Below, one piece after another: positions 8,290-17,582 of a stretch of DNA of 64,000 nt (its first letter is position 1; each line of letters begins with the position of its first letter). This stretch comes from Bacillota bacterium (GTDB lineage Bacteria > Bacillota > Bacilli > Paenibacillales > Paenibacillaceae). Under the pieces are notes generated by a model. That model searched no databases. It was given only the letters and a program-made list of their open reading frames with translations, and had not been told where the DNA came from. The translations under genes and the position numbers were made by a program. Location of the stretch: assembly GCA_023391635.1 (NCBI GenBank), contig JAEWAQ010000032.1:25645-89644 (forward strand), written 5' to 3'.

Positions 8290-10107
8290 TTATTTCATCA
8301 GAGGCTCCATTTTTCCCTGATACATTTTATTGAATTCATCTCTTAACTTGTCGAGACCCGCATTTTTCATTTCCACGATCATGCTGTCATAGTTGCCTGC
8401 CGCATCCGCGTCCGAATTCGACATGACAATCTTGGGGTACCACTTGATCTTGAGCTGTTTGAGCGCGTCGTTGATGGCCGAGTTGTCGGGATTGTTCAGC
8501 GTAAGCGGCAGAATATCGCCCATTCTGGCTTGCTGGACGTCGTACTTCGCCAGCTTGTTTACCTGTTCGCGGCTGAATTTCTCGATGTCGTCGACCGGCG
8601 CGCGTCCGCCGTAGCCCGCTCCTTGGGTGAAATCGGTATAACCCTGGACGTTCCAGAAGTTCCACATCTCGACGCCGGTCGTCTTAGCATAATCCGCACC
8701 CGCCGATTTGAGCTCCGCCTTACGGACCTCCGTCGGTTCGACCGCCATCGATTTGTCCTGAAGCTTCGGCAGGTTGGCCGGATCCCACGCTTCCGCCGGA
8801 GCGAACTGGTCGCCGGGCAACCCGTACCATTGCAGCATTTGGCCTTCATGGCTGTACATGAAGTCCATGAACTTGACCGCGGCCATTTTCTTCTCCTCCG
8901 AGGAGGACTTGGAGATGTAACTCGAGCGCCATCCGAAGCCGACGCCGATCTGCCACCCGAAGTTGAGAATCGGATTCGTGATTCCTTCCGCTTTCGGAAT
9001 ATTTTCCGCAGGAATCGATTTGTACATCATATCGGGATGATCGGCCTGCAGCGTAGCGTTGGCGGTACCGGTATGCCAGTACCAGGCCGGCAGAATTGCA
9101 ATATTGCCGTTAATGAGCTTCTCTCTCCACTGATCGATCGTTCCGGTGAACATCTCCTGATCAAGCAGCTTGTCGCGATACAGCTTGCTCAAATAGACGA
9201 GTCCTTCCTTATACCCCGGAGCTTCGAACAGATTGACGAACGTGTCTCCGCTCTTCTTCAGGCCGGAGATATCGCCGGTGAACGAGCCGATGAAAATGTC
9301 GATTGCGCCCACACCGTCCTGTCCGGCGTTCATCAGTCCGAGCGGAGTGACAGGCTTGCCGTTAACGTCCTTGTATTTGTCCTTCACCGTTTTCAGATAA
9401 TTGTAGAATGTGTCCAGGTTGCTCAGATCGGGACTGCCTTCGCCTTCGTAGATGTCGCCGCGGGCCAGCCAGGTGTTGCGCTCCTGGATCTTGTCGAGTC
9501 GAGCTTTCTCGTACGTATACTTGTCCACGTAGTAGTCTGCGATGCCGTACAGCGGCGCGTCCGGACCGCCCCAATAGTTGCCGTCCTTGAACCGATTGTA
9601 CTTCAGGTTGAAGTCGTTGGACTCCTCGACCAGCTTCTTCAGGTTCGGGCAAGCGTCGCCGCAGGCGGAGATCAAGTCGTCGTAATTCTCGACGACCTCT
9701 TCGCTCTGGAGCTTGAACGATCCCGGCAAAAGCTTCGGCACGATCAACATGTCGGGCATATCGCCGGAGGAGATCATCAGATTCAGCTTCGTATCGTCGT
9801 TTGCGCCGTCGCCCGTGGATATTTCGAGCTTGACGCCCGTCTTCTCCTGGATATATTTGCTGACCGGGTCCATGCCCCACTGATTGACGTGATTGACGTA
9901 ACCTTCATGAATCCATATCTTCAATGTAACCGGTTTCGGAGCCTCGGTCCCGCTCGGACTGACGCTTGCGCCTTGCGATGCGCCCGAGGCGGGCTGGCTT
10001 GCGGATCCGCCGGCGACTGGCTCGTTGTTCTCGCTCGTCTTGCATGCCGTAACTATCACGCTTAAAACGAGTACGAGGATCAGAACGACTGAAAACTTTT
10101 TTTGCAT
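8290..10107 (-). CDS. Extracellular solute-binding lipoprotein of a carbohydrate ABC importer (LplA-like)
   Basis: Captures an oligosaccharide outside the membrane and hands it to the permease pair encoded just upstream. The signal peptide ends in a V-I-V-T-A-C lipobox near residue 22, followed by a Ser/Gly/Pro linker. The 605-residue body, with K-I-W-I-H-E-G-Y near residue 64, is the long LplA/YtcQ type typical of Paenibacillus. GGAGG lies 9 nt before the ATG at 10107. It is last in the operon and is followed by a strong terminator. Binding specificity cannot be read. Confidence 0.92.
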   Translation of the reverse strand: MQKKFSVVLILVLVLSVIVTACKTSENNEPVAGGSASQPASGASQGASVSPSGTEAPKPVTLKIWIHEGYVNHVNQWGMDPVSKYIQEKTGVKLEISTGDGANDDTKLNLMISSGDMPDMLIVPKLLPGSFKLQSEEVVENYDDLISACGDACPNLKKLVEESNDFNLKYNRFKDGNYWGGPDAPLYGIADYYVDKYTYEKARLDKIQERNTWLARGDIYEGEGSPDLSNLDTFYNYLKTVKDKYKDVNGKPVTPLGLMNAGQDGVGAIDIFIGSFTGDISGLKKSGDTFVNLFEAPGYKEGLVYLSKLYRDKLLDQEMFTGTIDQWREKLINGNIAILPAWYWHTGTANATLQADHPDMMYKSIPAENIPKAEGITNPILNFGWQIGVGFGWRSSYISKSSSEEKKMAAVKFMDFMYSHEGQMLQWYGLPGDQFAPAEAWDPANLPKLQDKSMAVEPTEVRKAELKSAGADYAKTTGVEMWNFWNVQGYTDFTQGAGYGGRAPVDDIEKFSREQVNKLAKYDVQQARMGDILPLTLNNPDNSAINDALKQLKIKWYPKIVMSNSDADAAGNYDSMIVEMKNAGLDKLRDEFNKMYQGKMEPLMK

Positions 10108-10192
10108 ACCCCTATTCCTCCCATTTCGATTGGTTCTTCCTATGAACTGCGAAAAATTGCCGCCATCACCCCTTTCCCTGCAAATCGCTGGT

Positions 10193-11095
10193 CTATCCTT
10201 TCACGGACCCGAGCGTCAGTCCTTGAATGAAATATTTCTGCATGAAAGGATAGACGGCAATGATCGGACCAATCGTGATGACGGTCGCGGCGGCTTTCAA
10301 CGACTCGTTCGTCACCTGTATGTTCTCGTAACGCTTCAATGTTTCGGCGTCTACGCCCGCTCCGGCCAAAGAACTCATCAGCGATTTCATCTGCGTATTC
10401 TGCTGAATCACCTGTTTCAGGAACAGCTGGATCGGATGAAGATCCGGATTGTTGATGAAGATAAACGCGTCGAACCAGGCATTCCACTGGCCGACCGCCG
10501 TAAACAGTGCGATCGTCGAAATCATCGGCAGCGAGATCGGAAAGATGATGGACGTAAATATTTTGAAATCGCTGGCACCGTCGATCCTCGCCGATTCCTC
10601 CAGTGACGGGTGCAGATTCTGGTAGAACGCCCGCATGAGAATCATGTGCCAAGTCACATAGACGACCGGCAATATGTACACCCAGAAAGTATTGATCAGG
10701 TGCAACTGGCGGATCAGAATATAGAAGGGGATGATCCCGCCGCTGAAAAACATCGGTACGGTCGCCGCGATCGTATATATCTTTCGGCCGATAAGCTTCG
10801 GATCCGCCATTGCATAAGCCCAGATTCCGGTACACGCCACCGAAGTGACGACTCCGACGACCGTTCGGGCAATCGTGATGAAATAGGCGTTGAGGATGTA
10901 CGGCGATTTCAGCAGAACCTGATAGTTCTCCAGCGTGAAATTTCGGGGCCACAGATAGATGCCCGTTCCCGCCGATTTGCCGACGCTGAGCGAATAGATC
11001 AGCATGTAGTAGAACGGATAGAAGACGACGAGCGTGAAAACAGTCAGAAAAACGACATTAAACAGGTTAAATCCGCTGAACCTTTTGGCAGCCAT
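10193..11095 (-). CDS. Carbohydrate ABC transporter permease (LplC/MalG-like)
   Basis: Inner-membrane permease with six predicted helices. The EAA loop that contacts the ATPase is E-E-S-A-R-I-D-G-A-S near residue 175. AGGAGGG precedes the ATG at 11095. It lies 10 bp downstream of its partner permease and upstream of the binding protein. No ATP-binding subunit is encoded in the operon; in Bacillota such importers usually share an MsmX-type ATPase encoded elsewhere. Confidence 0.93.
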   Translation of the reverse strand: MAAKRFSGFNLFNVVFLTVFTLVVFYPFYYMLIYSLSVGKSAGTGIYLWPRNFTLENYQVLLKSPYILNAYFITIARTVVGVVTSVACTGIWAYAMADPKLIGRKIYTIAATVPMFFSGGIIPFYILIRQLHLINTFWVYILPVVYVTWHMILMRAFYQNLHPSLEESARIDGASDFKIFTSIIFPISLPMISTIALFTAVGQWNAWFDAFIFINNPDLHPIQLFLKQVIQQNTQMKSLMSSLAGAGVDAETLKRYENIQVTNESLKAAATVITIGPIIAVYPFMQKYFIQGLTLGSVKG

Positions 11096-11105
11096 CCTAT
11101 CCCTC

Positions 11106-12089
11106 CTACCACAAACCGTGACTGGTCAATTTGCGTACGGTTCTATTGGCGATCAGCAACAGCGCGAACCCAATCACAGCTTTCAACAAACCGACGGCGG
11201 TGCCGTAATCGAATTGCCCTTGCGAGATGCCGACCTTGAACGCGTACGTGTCGATCGTCTCCGAGGCTTCAATGATCGACGGATTCTGCAGCAAATAAAT
11301 TTGATCGAAATTGGAGCTTAGAAGATTGCTGAGCGCGAAGATAAACAGAATGACGATTGTCGGCAATATGGTCGGAATGCTGATATGCCAAGCCCGCTTC
11401 AGCCGGCCGGCGCCGTCGATCGTCGCCGCCTCGTGCATTTCGGGATCGACCGCGGTCAATGCCGCCAGAATGATGATCGACTCCCAGCCAATCTCTTTCC
11501 AGATCGAAGTCAGAATGACCAGCGGCAGAAAATTTTCGCTCTTGGCCAGAAAAATTTGCGCTTCCTGCTGAAAACCGAACGCGATCAACAGATTGTTGAT
11601 CAAGCCGTCGGCGGACAGCAGATTGTAGAACATGCCCGCGACAATGACCCAGGATACGAAATGTGGCAAGTACGAGATCGTCTGGACGACACGCTTGAAT
11701 TTGGCCGACCGTAGCTCGTTAAGCAGCAAGGCCAGTATAATCGGCGCCGGGAATACGAGGAGCAGGCTCGTCACGCTGATCTTCAACGTGTTGCGGATGA
11801 CGACTTCCAGAAAAGAGCTGTCGATCAGCAGCTTGAAATGCTGCAGACCGACCCATTCGCTCCCCCAGATCCCTTTGGAAGCCTTGTAATTCTTGAAGGC
11901 AATAATGATGCCGTACATCGGGATGTATGCGAAGACGATCAGGAAGATCATCGCCGGCAAAATCATCAACTGTTTCTGATACTGGAGTATGAACTGCCGC
12001 GTGCGGCTGTGGCTGGAAAACTTTCCGGCCAATGCCGCAATACTCCTGGAGACGATCACATTCGTTCGCCGAACGGGAAACAATTTCAA
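11106..12089 (-). CDS. Carbohydrate ABC transporter permease (LplB/UgpA-like)
   Basis: Partner permease with an N-terminal cytoplasmic extension, about six helices and the EAA motif H-E-A-A-T-I-D-G-A-G near residue 215. The TTG at 12089 is chosen because GGAGG (12095-12099 on the minus strand) sits 5 nt before it; the upstream GTG at 12095 overlaps that ribosome site. A cre-like sequence lies 22 bp upstream, between this gene and DUF2961, so catabolite repression may act inside the operon as a roadblock. Confidence 0.92.
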   Translation of the reverse strand: MKLFPVRRTNVIVSRSIAALAGKFSSHSRTRQFILQYQKQLMILPAMIFLIVFAYIPMYGIIIAFKNYKASKGIWGSEWVGLQHFKLLIDSSFLEVVIRNTLKISVTSLLLVFPAPIILALLLNELRSAKFKRVVQTISYLPHFVSWVIVAGMFYNLLSADGLINNLLIAFGFQQEAQIFLAKSENFLPLVILTSIWKEIGWESIIILAALTAVDPEMHEAATIDGAGRLKRAWHISIPTILPTIVILFIFALSNLLSSNFDQIYLLQNPSIIEASETIDTYAFKVGISQGQFDYGTAVGLLKAVIGFALLLIANRTVRKLTSHGLW

Positions 12090-12111
12090 TAGCACCTCCG
12101 GAACACTTGGT

Positions 12112-12125
12112 TGTTAACGCTTTCT
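12112..12125 (-). promoter_or_regulatory. Catabolite responsive element (cre) inside the operon
   Basis: On the minus strand AGAAAGCGTTAACA matches the CcpA consensus TGWAARCGYTWNCW at 13 of 14 positions. It lies between the DUF2961 stop and the first permease, so bound CcpA would block elongation into the transporter genes. Confidence 0.55.
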
Positions 12126-12142
12126 TTCTCTGGCGAACGAAC

Positions 12143-13312
12143 TCAAATCGATCTGACATAGCGGCGCAGCGATTGCTTGTTGGTCAAGGGAAGCCGTTCC
12201 TGAACGGGCAGCATCGGACGAAAGGTTTTATGAGGCTCGGTCTGATACCAGTAAGCGACGGAAGCGTAATCGTTGGAGAGGCTGTTGCCGTGTCCGTGCT
12301 CGATCGACATGCGAAGCGACTTGGAGAAGACAACCGGATCCTCGATATGGAAGCGGTAAGCCGTCCATTTGCCGCTGTAGCCGAACGATCCGCCGCCCCA
12401 GGCCTCCTTCTCTTCCCAGGCAGAATTCGCCTGGAAAGGCTCCGCCAGCGAGATGCCGTGATATGGGCCGTCATATTTCCCTGACGGATAGTCCCAGGCC
12501 GTGCAGAAGTAGTCCTCGGTTCCGGTGCCGTGCAGCGAAGGCGGCCACGCCTCACCGTCAATGAAGAACATGTCGTCTCCTTCTCCGAACCAGGTTACGT
12601 TGGGAACGGGATTGATGTGGTCGATACTGAGGTTGCAGCCCACGAAATGACCGCTTCCTTCGGCTTCCAACAGGATGTAGTTATCGGCGCCGTCCAGATT
12701 CCGGAGCGCTCCGACCTGCTTGAGTCCGCCGGCGAACAGTTCAAGATTTTCCTTGAGCTCCTCCATGTTCAGCAGACCCTTGGTCGGATTTTCCCGGTTC
12801 CAGCAGGCGTGAAAGTTCAGCACTTCGGTCTCGAAGCGCGGATAGCACTCGTAATCGATGTAGAAATAAAAGGACGGAATGTCGACTTCGCTTTCATTGA
12901 CGATGACGATCCGGGCTTCGGATTTGAACGGCATCGAGAAAAAGCTGTTCATCGCCGTAAACTTCTGGGGCGAACCTTGACGGGTGATCATATTCAGAGG
13001 CAGAGATACGAAATGATTGGCGACGCCGTGCCCGACGCCGAAAAAGTCGCCGAGCGGGCATTCGACCGACGGATGCTCTTCTCCGTCCCAATACATCCGG
13101 ATCAAAACCTTACGGAAATAATATTCCGCTTCGCAGCTGATCGTCATCCAGATATGTCCGATTCGCGCTGGCCCCTTCTCATCGAAGATGACAGCCTCTT
13201 CCCCCTGCCCGATCGAAATGTAATCGCGGTTGCCGCCCGTGCGGTCCCAACTCGAAGCGCGTTTGCTCTTGGTGCCGCGCGGCAGAATCAATTGGCTTAA
13301 CGAAGTATGCAT
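12143..13312 (-). CDS. DUF2961 family protein, probable carbohydrate-active enzyme (copy 1)
   Basis: Protein of 389 aa with the DUF2961 hallmarks V-E-C-P-L-G-D-F-F-G-V-G-H-G near residue 83, G-E-G-D-D-M-F-F-I-D-G-E near residue 237 and G-T-G-T-E-D-Y-F near residue 257. DUF2961 is related to fructan-modifying GH172 difructose/arabinofuranosidase enzymes, so a glycoside hydrolase activity is plausible (family knowledge). The ATG at 13312 is preferred over an upstream frame extension because homologues start here and the extension overlaps the ROK gene. It follows the ROK gene by 16 bp. No signal peptide, so it probably acts on imported oligosaccharides. Confidence 0.87.
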   Translation of the reverse strand: MHTSLSQLILPRGTKSKRASSWDRTGGNRDYISIGQGEEAVIFDEKGPARIGHIWMTISCEAEYYFRKVLIRMYWDGEEHPSVECPLGDFFGVGHGVANHFVSLPLNMITRQGSPQKFTAMNSFFSMPFKSEARIVIVNESEVDIPSFYFYIDYECYPRFETEVLNFHACWNRENPTKGLLNMEELKENLELFAGGLKQVGALRNLDGADNYILLEAEGSGHFVGCNLSIDHINPVPNVTWFGEGDDMFFIDGEAWPPSLHGTGTEDYFCTAWDYPSGKYDGPYHGISLAEPFQANSAWEEKEAWGGGSFGYSGKWTAYRFHIEDPVVFSKSLRMSIEHGHGNSLSNDYASVAYWYQTEPHKTFRPMLPVQERLPLTNKQSLRRYVRSI

Positions 13313-13328
13313 GTCGTCCACCCTTTCT

Positions 13329-14420
13329 TCACAGGTTTGAGAAAATATCGTTGCGAGCATAATCCAGCGCCGTGCTGATCGCTCCGTAGACGGTTGCCCG
13401 GTCTTTGGTCCGGGAAGCCACAACGTCGGGCAGCGAGGTCGGAATATACTTCTCCACAAACGGCAGAATTCGCTCTCTGTAACCCATCAACTTCTCACCG
13501 TCCGGCCCCCCGATGACAATGAGCTCCGGGTTCAGTACGGCGATCAGATTGACCATGGCCATGCTCAGATAGTCGATCTGCAGCGCCGTCAAGCCCGGTT
13601 GGGCCGGATCATTCAATTTGCCTATTATCGTTTCCAGATCTTGCGGAATCCGGTCCGGCGAATCGTTGCGGTCCGGCGGGAAGAACAACATATTGCCGAA
13701 TTCGCCCGCGGCGTTGTGGACGCCGTTATACAACTCTCCGTTTATGAGAATGCCGGCCCCGATTCCCCCGCCGACCGTTACGTAGACGATGTTGCGGTAC
13801 GTGGCTTCCCAGCCGAGCTTCCAGCGTTCCCCCAGCACCGCCATATTGACGTCGTTATCGACGATGACATGAACATTCAGGCGCTTGGCGATTTCGGTCT
13901 CGATCGGCGTCATATCCTGCAGTTGCAAATAGTTTTTCGATTTGGCCAGATTGTGTACGCCGTGCATGCCGAGTGCAATCGTCTTCAATTTGGCTTGCGC
14001 ATCGGGCAAATCACGGGTAATTCGTCCGATTGCCTCGACGAGTTGATCGACGATCACCGCCATTCGGTCACTTATGGCGAACTTGACGGTCTCGTAGCGG
14101 ATGATCTCCCCGTTGAACTTGGCAATGGCGATTTTAAACGTACCTTTATCCACTTCAATTCCGGCCACATAGCTGTAAGCGTCGTTGGCGTAAATCAGGG
14201 TCGAATTGCGACCGATGCTGTTCTGGTTTCCGACACTGCCTTCGCGAATCAGCCCCAGCGCGATCAGATCCCTGACATTGGCCGACAAGGAAGGAAAGCT
14301 GATATGCAGCTTCTTGACCAGGTCGGCCCGGGAATTCGGGCCGTCCTGAAGCAGGGCGTTCATGATTAAACGCTTGTTCATGCGCGAAATCGTCTTTGGT
14401 GTGCCGACTTGCTTATCCAT
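13329..14420 (-). CDS. ROK family transcriptional repressor
   Basis: An N-terminal winged helix (about residues 10-70, S-R-A-D-L-V-K-K-L-H-I-S) is fused to a ROK sugar-kinase-like domain with V-D-N-D-V-N-M-A near residue 182 and G-G-G-I-G-A-G-I-L near residue 217, the XylR/NagC plan. The C-x-C-x(2)-C zinc loop of kinases is not visible, consistent with a sensor rather than a kinase. It is the first gene of its operon, and its promoter carries a 19-bp palindrome that recurs at the neighbouring operon, indicating autoregulation plus control of that operon. The inducer is presumably a sugar taken up by the downstream transporter. Confidence 0.9.
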   Translation of the reverse strand: MDKQVGTPKTISRMNKRLIMNALLQDGPNSRADLVKKLHISFPSLSANVRDLIALGLIREGSVGNQNSIGRNSTLIYANDAYSYVAGIEVDKGTFKIAIAKFNGEIIRYETVKFAISDRMAVIVDQLVEAIGRITRDLPDAQAKLKTIALGMHGVHNLAKSKNYLQLQDMTPIETEIAKRLNVHVIVDNDVNMAVLGERWKLGWEATYRNIVYVTVGGGIGAGILINGELYNGVHNAAGEFGNMLFFPPDRNDSPDRIPQDLETIIGKLNDPAQPGLTALQIDYLSMAMVNLIAVLNPELIVIGGPDGEKLMGYRERILPFVEKYIPTSLPDVVASRTKDRATVYGAISTALDYARNDIFSNL

Positions 14421-14440
14421 TGCTTATCCCACTCCAATTA

Positions 14441-14488
14441 ATTAGTTTTGTTAACTAATAACATAGAATTGGATTATGAAACTGTCAA
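14441..14488 (-). promoter_or_regulatory. Sigma-A promoter and ROK operator of the repressor operon
   Basis: Minus strand: TTGACA (14483-14488), 17-bp spacer, TATGTT (14460-14465). Immediately downstream is the perfect palindrome ATTAGTTTTGTTAACTAAT (14441-14459, plus-strand reading) with 7-bp arms. A repressor there would block transcription start. Confidence 0.8.
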
Positions 14489-14512
14489 CCGGTTTCAACT
14501 TATTCCCATCCG

Positions 14513-15478
14513 CTACTTTCCCTCTTCATCCCAAAGTATGCCGGTTAGAACGGCAATCAATCTTGCCGTCTGCTTCAAGTCCGAAGCGCTGCAGGCTTCC
14601 ACCGGCGCGTTCAAGTAGCGGACGGGAATCGCCAGACTGCCGGCGATGACGCCTTGATTCGCCACATGGATCGCCGAAGAATCGAAGCTCCCGGTCAAGC
14701 CCGCGTCGAACTGGCAGCCGATTCCCGCTGCCGAAGCGCCCCTGGCGATAACCGCTCTCGCGTCTTCGTGCCCGATATGATGCCGATCCCGCAGCTTGAC
14801 GCAAGGCCCTCCGCCGAGGCGGATTCCCGCTTTGGCACTCTCCTCTTCACAAGCGACAGCGCCGATGGACAATGCGTAAGACGGCCGAAGCGCGTTTGCG
14901 GCAAAAGCGGCTCCGCGGCGGCCGGTTTTGTTCTGCACGGTGAAGACGAAATCCGTATCGTAGCAGCAATCCGGTCCGGATAGAAGAACTTCGATCAACG
15001 CCTCGCATGCAGCCCGATTATCCAGCGCGCCGGCGGTCAGAAACTCTCCGTTTGCGGCGAAACCGCTGTCGAATACAGCAATCTCTCCGACAAGAGGCTT
15101 TCCGTCCTGCCGCGGACCCGCATCGATCAGGATGCCGTCTTCTTCCCGATACTGCACGATGCCCCGGGTTCCGTCCGCGAATAAGACAGCAGCCCCGTTC
15201 AGGCGCGTTTTGTCCAGAGTCCCCAGCTCCGACGCACGGAGTAAGCCCTTTTTCGCCGCAGCGCCGACGATCAGCCCCTGCTGGTCCATCGGTGCTGCGA
15301 TCATCAGCTTGCCGCGCTTACCGGAGGATCCTGCCCGCGATACGATCAGATTGCCGACTTCGTCGATCCGCACCTGTTGGCCCAAGCCGCGCATTTGATC
15401 GTGTATATAATCCCTGACGCGGCTTTCGCGGCCGCTCGGTCCGTACAGAGAGGTCAGGGCCGACAATCTTTCCGTCAT
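14513..15478 (-). CDS. M42-family peptidase homologue lacking catalytic residues (pseudoenzyme)
   Basis: The fold matches M42 tetrahedral aminopeptidases / CelM-like glucanases, but the active site is replaced. The family A-H-M-D-E becomes A-P-M-D-Q-Q-G (metal His lost), the Q-E-E-x-G-x-R-G box becomes Q-N-K-T-G-R-R-G (catalytic base and metal Glu lost), and the final Y-M-H-x-P-V-E becomes Y-L-N-A-P-V-E (His lost). L-D-N-R is kept. The frame is intact and the start overlaps the upstream stop as ATGA, so it looks maintained. It may be a structural partner in a hetero-oligomer with the two paralogues upstream. Last gene of the operon. Confidence 0.85.
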   Translation of the reverse strand: MTERLSALTSLYGPSGRESRVRDYIHDQMRGLGQQVRIDEVGNLIVSRAGSSGKRGKLMIAAPMDQQGLIVGAAAKKGLLRASELGTLDKTRLNGAAVLFADGTRGIVQYREEDGILIDAGPRQDGKPLVGEIAVFDSGFAANGEFLTAGALDNRAACEALIEVLLSGPDCCYDTDFVFTVQNKTGRRGAAFAANALRPSYALSIGAVACEEESAKAGIRLGGGPCVKLRDRHHIGHEDARAVIARGASAAGIGCQFDAGLTGSFDSSAIHVANQGVIAGSLAIPVRYLNAPVEACSASDLKQTARLIAVLTGILWDEEGK

Positions 15479-16503
15479 TGCTTGCGCCTCCGCAAATTCA
15501 GTTTTCCGTAATCGTTCAGTACTAGTCTTAACAACTTGCCGCAAGCGGCCAGATCGTCCTTATGCACGACGACGGCGGGCGTATGCGGATTGCGGCAAGG
15601 AATGCCGACGGCCAGCACAGGAACCGCCGCCCCGGGCTTCCGCAGCTTTTCCCCTTCGTACTCCTGAGCGGGGATCGTCGCCCGCTGGCAGATTACCCCG
15701 GCTTTTGCAGCTATTTGCACGAGCGACTCCTCGTCGACGCCTTCGGGTTCGCCGGAATGGATGCCGGACAGGATGACGGGACCGCCTCCCAAGCGCGCCT
15801 CCGCGACTTCCAATCCTCCATAGACGTCGCCGGCGGGAACGAGGCTGACGGCAATCGCCATATCGTAATCCAGTGTATTCGCGGCCAATATCGCGCCCCT
15901 GAATCCGACCTCCGTTTGCGCCGTGAACGCGGCAATCAACGAAGCCTGGTGCCGTTCTTCAAGCAATTCGGCCACAATCGCGCACCCTGCCCGGCAATCC
16001 AGCGCCTTGGCCTTGATCAGGCGATCTCCGAATTCCTCGTATTCCCCCGCAAACACGATATAGTCTCCCGGGGAGATTCGGGCAAGTGCATCCTCTTGCG
16101 TGAAAGCGCCAATATCGATGTACAGTTCCTCCGGCTTGACGTTCCGAAGCCGCTGTTCCGCGTTCTGCATATGCACGGAACGTATGCCGACGATGCCCCT
16201 CACGCCGGATCGTCCGATGGCGACCCGTTTGCCGGGCCAAGCCCGCGGGTCGACTTCCCCCACCGGAGCGAAGCGGACATAACCGTCGGCGGTGATCGAG
16301 GTCGCGATCGCGCCCACTTCGTCCATATGGGCCGCGATCAGAATCCGGAAGTCGCCGGCATGCCCGTCTTTATGGGCAATCAGGCTGCCGACCGTATCCT
16401 TTTCCACCCGGTCGGCGAGGGGACCGACGGTTTCGTACAGCAGACGCCGGACCGCGTCTTCATTGCCGGTCACGCCGGCAACCTCACAAAGGCGCTTCAG
16501 CAT
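15475..16503 (-). CDS. M42-family metallopeptidase/glucanase homologue, partly altered active site
   Basis: Keeps A-A-H-M-D-E-V-G (metal His and Asp), L-D-C-R (bridging Asp) and N-P-H-T-P (metal His). The Q-E-E box reads T-A-Q-T-E-V-G-F-R-G, so the glutamate that acts as general base is Thr, and the D-V-T position is A-V-S, losing a further metal ligand. Activity is therefore doubtful. 342 aa, normal length. Its ATG at 16503 lies 20 bp inside the upstream paralogue and its own stop overlaps the next gene, so the three are tightly coupled. Confidence 0.88.
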   Translation of the reverse strand: MLKRLCEVAGVTGNEDAVRRLLYETVGPLADRVEKDTVGSLIAHKDGHAGDFRILIAAHMDEVGAIATSITADGYVRFAPVGEVDPRAWPGKRVAIGRSGVRGIVGIRSVHMQNAEQRLRNVKPEELYIDIGAFTQEDALARISPGDYIVFAGEYEEFGDRLIKAKALDCRAGCAIVAELLEERHQASLIAAFTAQTEVGFRGAILAANTLDYDMAIAVSLVPAGDVYGGLEVAEARLGGGPVILSGIHSGEPEGVDEESLVQIAAKAGVICQRATIPAQEYEGEKLRKPGAAVPVLAVGIPCRNPHTPAVVVHKDDLAACGKLLRLVLNDYGKLNLRRRKQ

Positions 16504-17542
16504 ACAATTCCTCCCTGTTTTCTTCGAGATGAAGGAGAAATTCGACGATCAACCGAACCAGATTGTCGTAATCGCCGGTATGGATCGTCTCGACCGGCGT
16601 GTGCATATAGCGGAGCGGAATGCCTACGAGCACGCACGGAACGCCGCGACCGGCCACCTGGATAATCGAGGCGTCCGTGCTGGTCCACCCGCTGGAAATC
16701 GCCGTCTGGAACGAAAAGCCCAGCTTGGTCGCGATCATGCGCAGACGCCGAGACAGAACCGGATGCAGCTGCGGACCGAACGTTATATAAGGCCCTCGGC
16801 CAATCGCCATCAATTCGGGGTCCCCGGCATCCGGCGTCGCGGCTTGCCCGACATCGAACACGATCGCCAGATCTGGCTTCAACCGCTTCGCTGCGACGTA
16901 CGCGCCGTGCGCTCCCGTTTCTTCGCGCGAGTTGGAGACGAAATGCAACGTATTCGTCAGCTCTTTGGCGCGCAATTGCTTCGCGCATTCCAGCATCGCG
17001 GCGACGTGAATCCGGTTATCGAGTGTTTTGGAAGTTACGCAGCGATCTCCGAGGGGCCACGCGACGCATTTGTACGAGATGGCAGTGCCGATTGCGACCA
17101 ACCGCTCCGCCCGCTCGCGGGAGTAGCCGATGTCGACCAGCAGCTCATCAACCGCGGCAGCTCTGCTCTGGCCGTCTTTCGCCGGCAGACACTTAGGCGG
17201 CACCGCCACGACTCCAGGCAGCCTTCCGGATTCCGTGTGGACGATCACGTCCGTCGAAGGCAATATTTTCGGATCGATGCCGCCCAGATTGCGAACGTTC
17301 AGGAATCCTCCCTCCGTAATGCCGGCGACCACAAACCCGACCTCGTCGATATGAGAGGACAGCATGACTGCGAGTCCTTCGGCTTTGCCGAAGCGGGTGG
17401 CCGTCACATTCCCGAACCCGTCGATTTCCGTTTCGTCGCAATAAGGTTCGAACAACCGCTTCGCCATGTCGGACGCGCCTCGCTCGTTGCCCGACAAGCC
17501 CGGCGCTCCGCACAGAGCGTCCAATACCGTTAGCAGTTTCAC
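16484..17542 (-). CDS. M42-family metallopeptidase/glucanase homologue, intact active site
   Basis: All canonical positions are present: S-S-H-I-D-E-V-G, L-D-N-R, S-R-E-E-T-G-A-H-G (base and metal Glu), V-F-D-V and R-Y-M-H-T-P-V-E. M42 enzymes form dodecameric tetrahedral aminopeptidases; some relatives are annotated as endoglucanases (CelM). The GTG at 17542 is chosen because GAGGAGG lies 7 nt upstream; the in-frame ATG 18 nt earlier sits against that site. It overlaps the next M42 gene by 20 bp. In a sugar operon it may trim peptides from a glycopeptide or peptidoglycan-like substrate (inference). Confidence 0.9.
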   Translation of the reverse strand: MKLLTVLDALCGAPGLSGNERGASDMAKRLFEPYCDETEIDGFGNVTATRFGKAEGLAVMLSSHIDEVGFVVAGITEGGFLNVRNLGGIDPKILPSTDVIVHTESGRLPGVVAVPPKCLPAKDGQSRAAAVDELLVDIGYSRERAERLVAIGTAISYKCVAWPLGDRCVTSKTLDNRIHVAAMLECAKQLRAKELTNTLHFVSNSREETGAHGAYVAAKRLKPDLAIVFDVGQAATPDAGDPELMAIGRGPYITFGPQLHPVLSRRLRMIATKLGFSFQTAISSGWTSTDASIIQVAGRGVPCVLVGIPLRYMHTPVETIHTGDYDNLVRLIVEFLLHLEENREELYAEAPL

Positions 17543-17582
17543 GACGCATCCTCCTCGCACATCTGTCGTTTGTCGGCCGCGT

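Noticed and set aside
8530..10065. 511-codon plus-strand open frame antisense to the lipoprotein gene
   Set aside because: It lacks homology-like motifs and opposes a clear LplA-type lipoprotein; GC-rich codon bias opens the complementary frame. The same applies to 58344-60035 (plus), 56330-57865 (minus) and 30420-31613 (minus), which oppose PBP, malic enzyme and sigma-factor genes.
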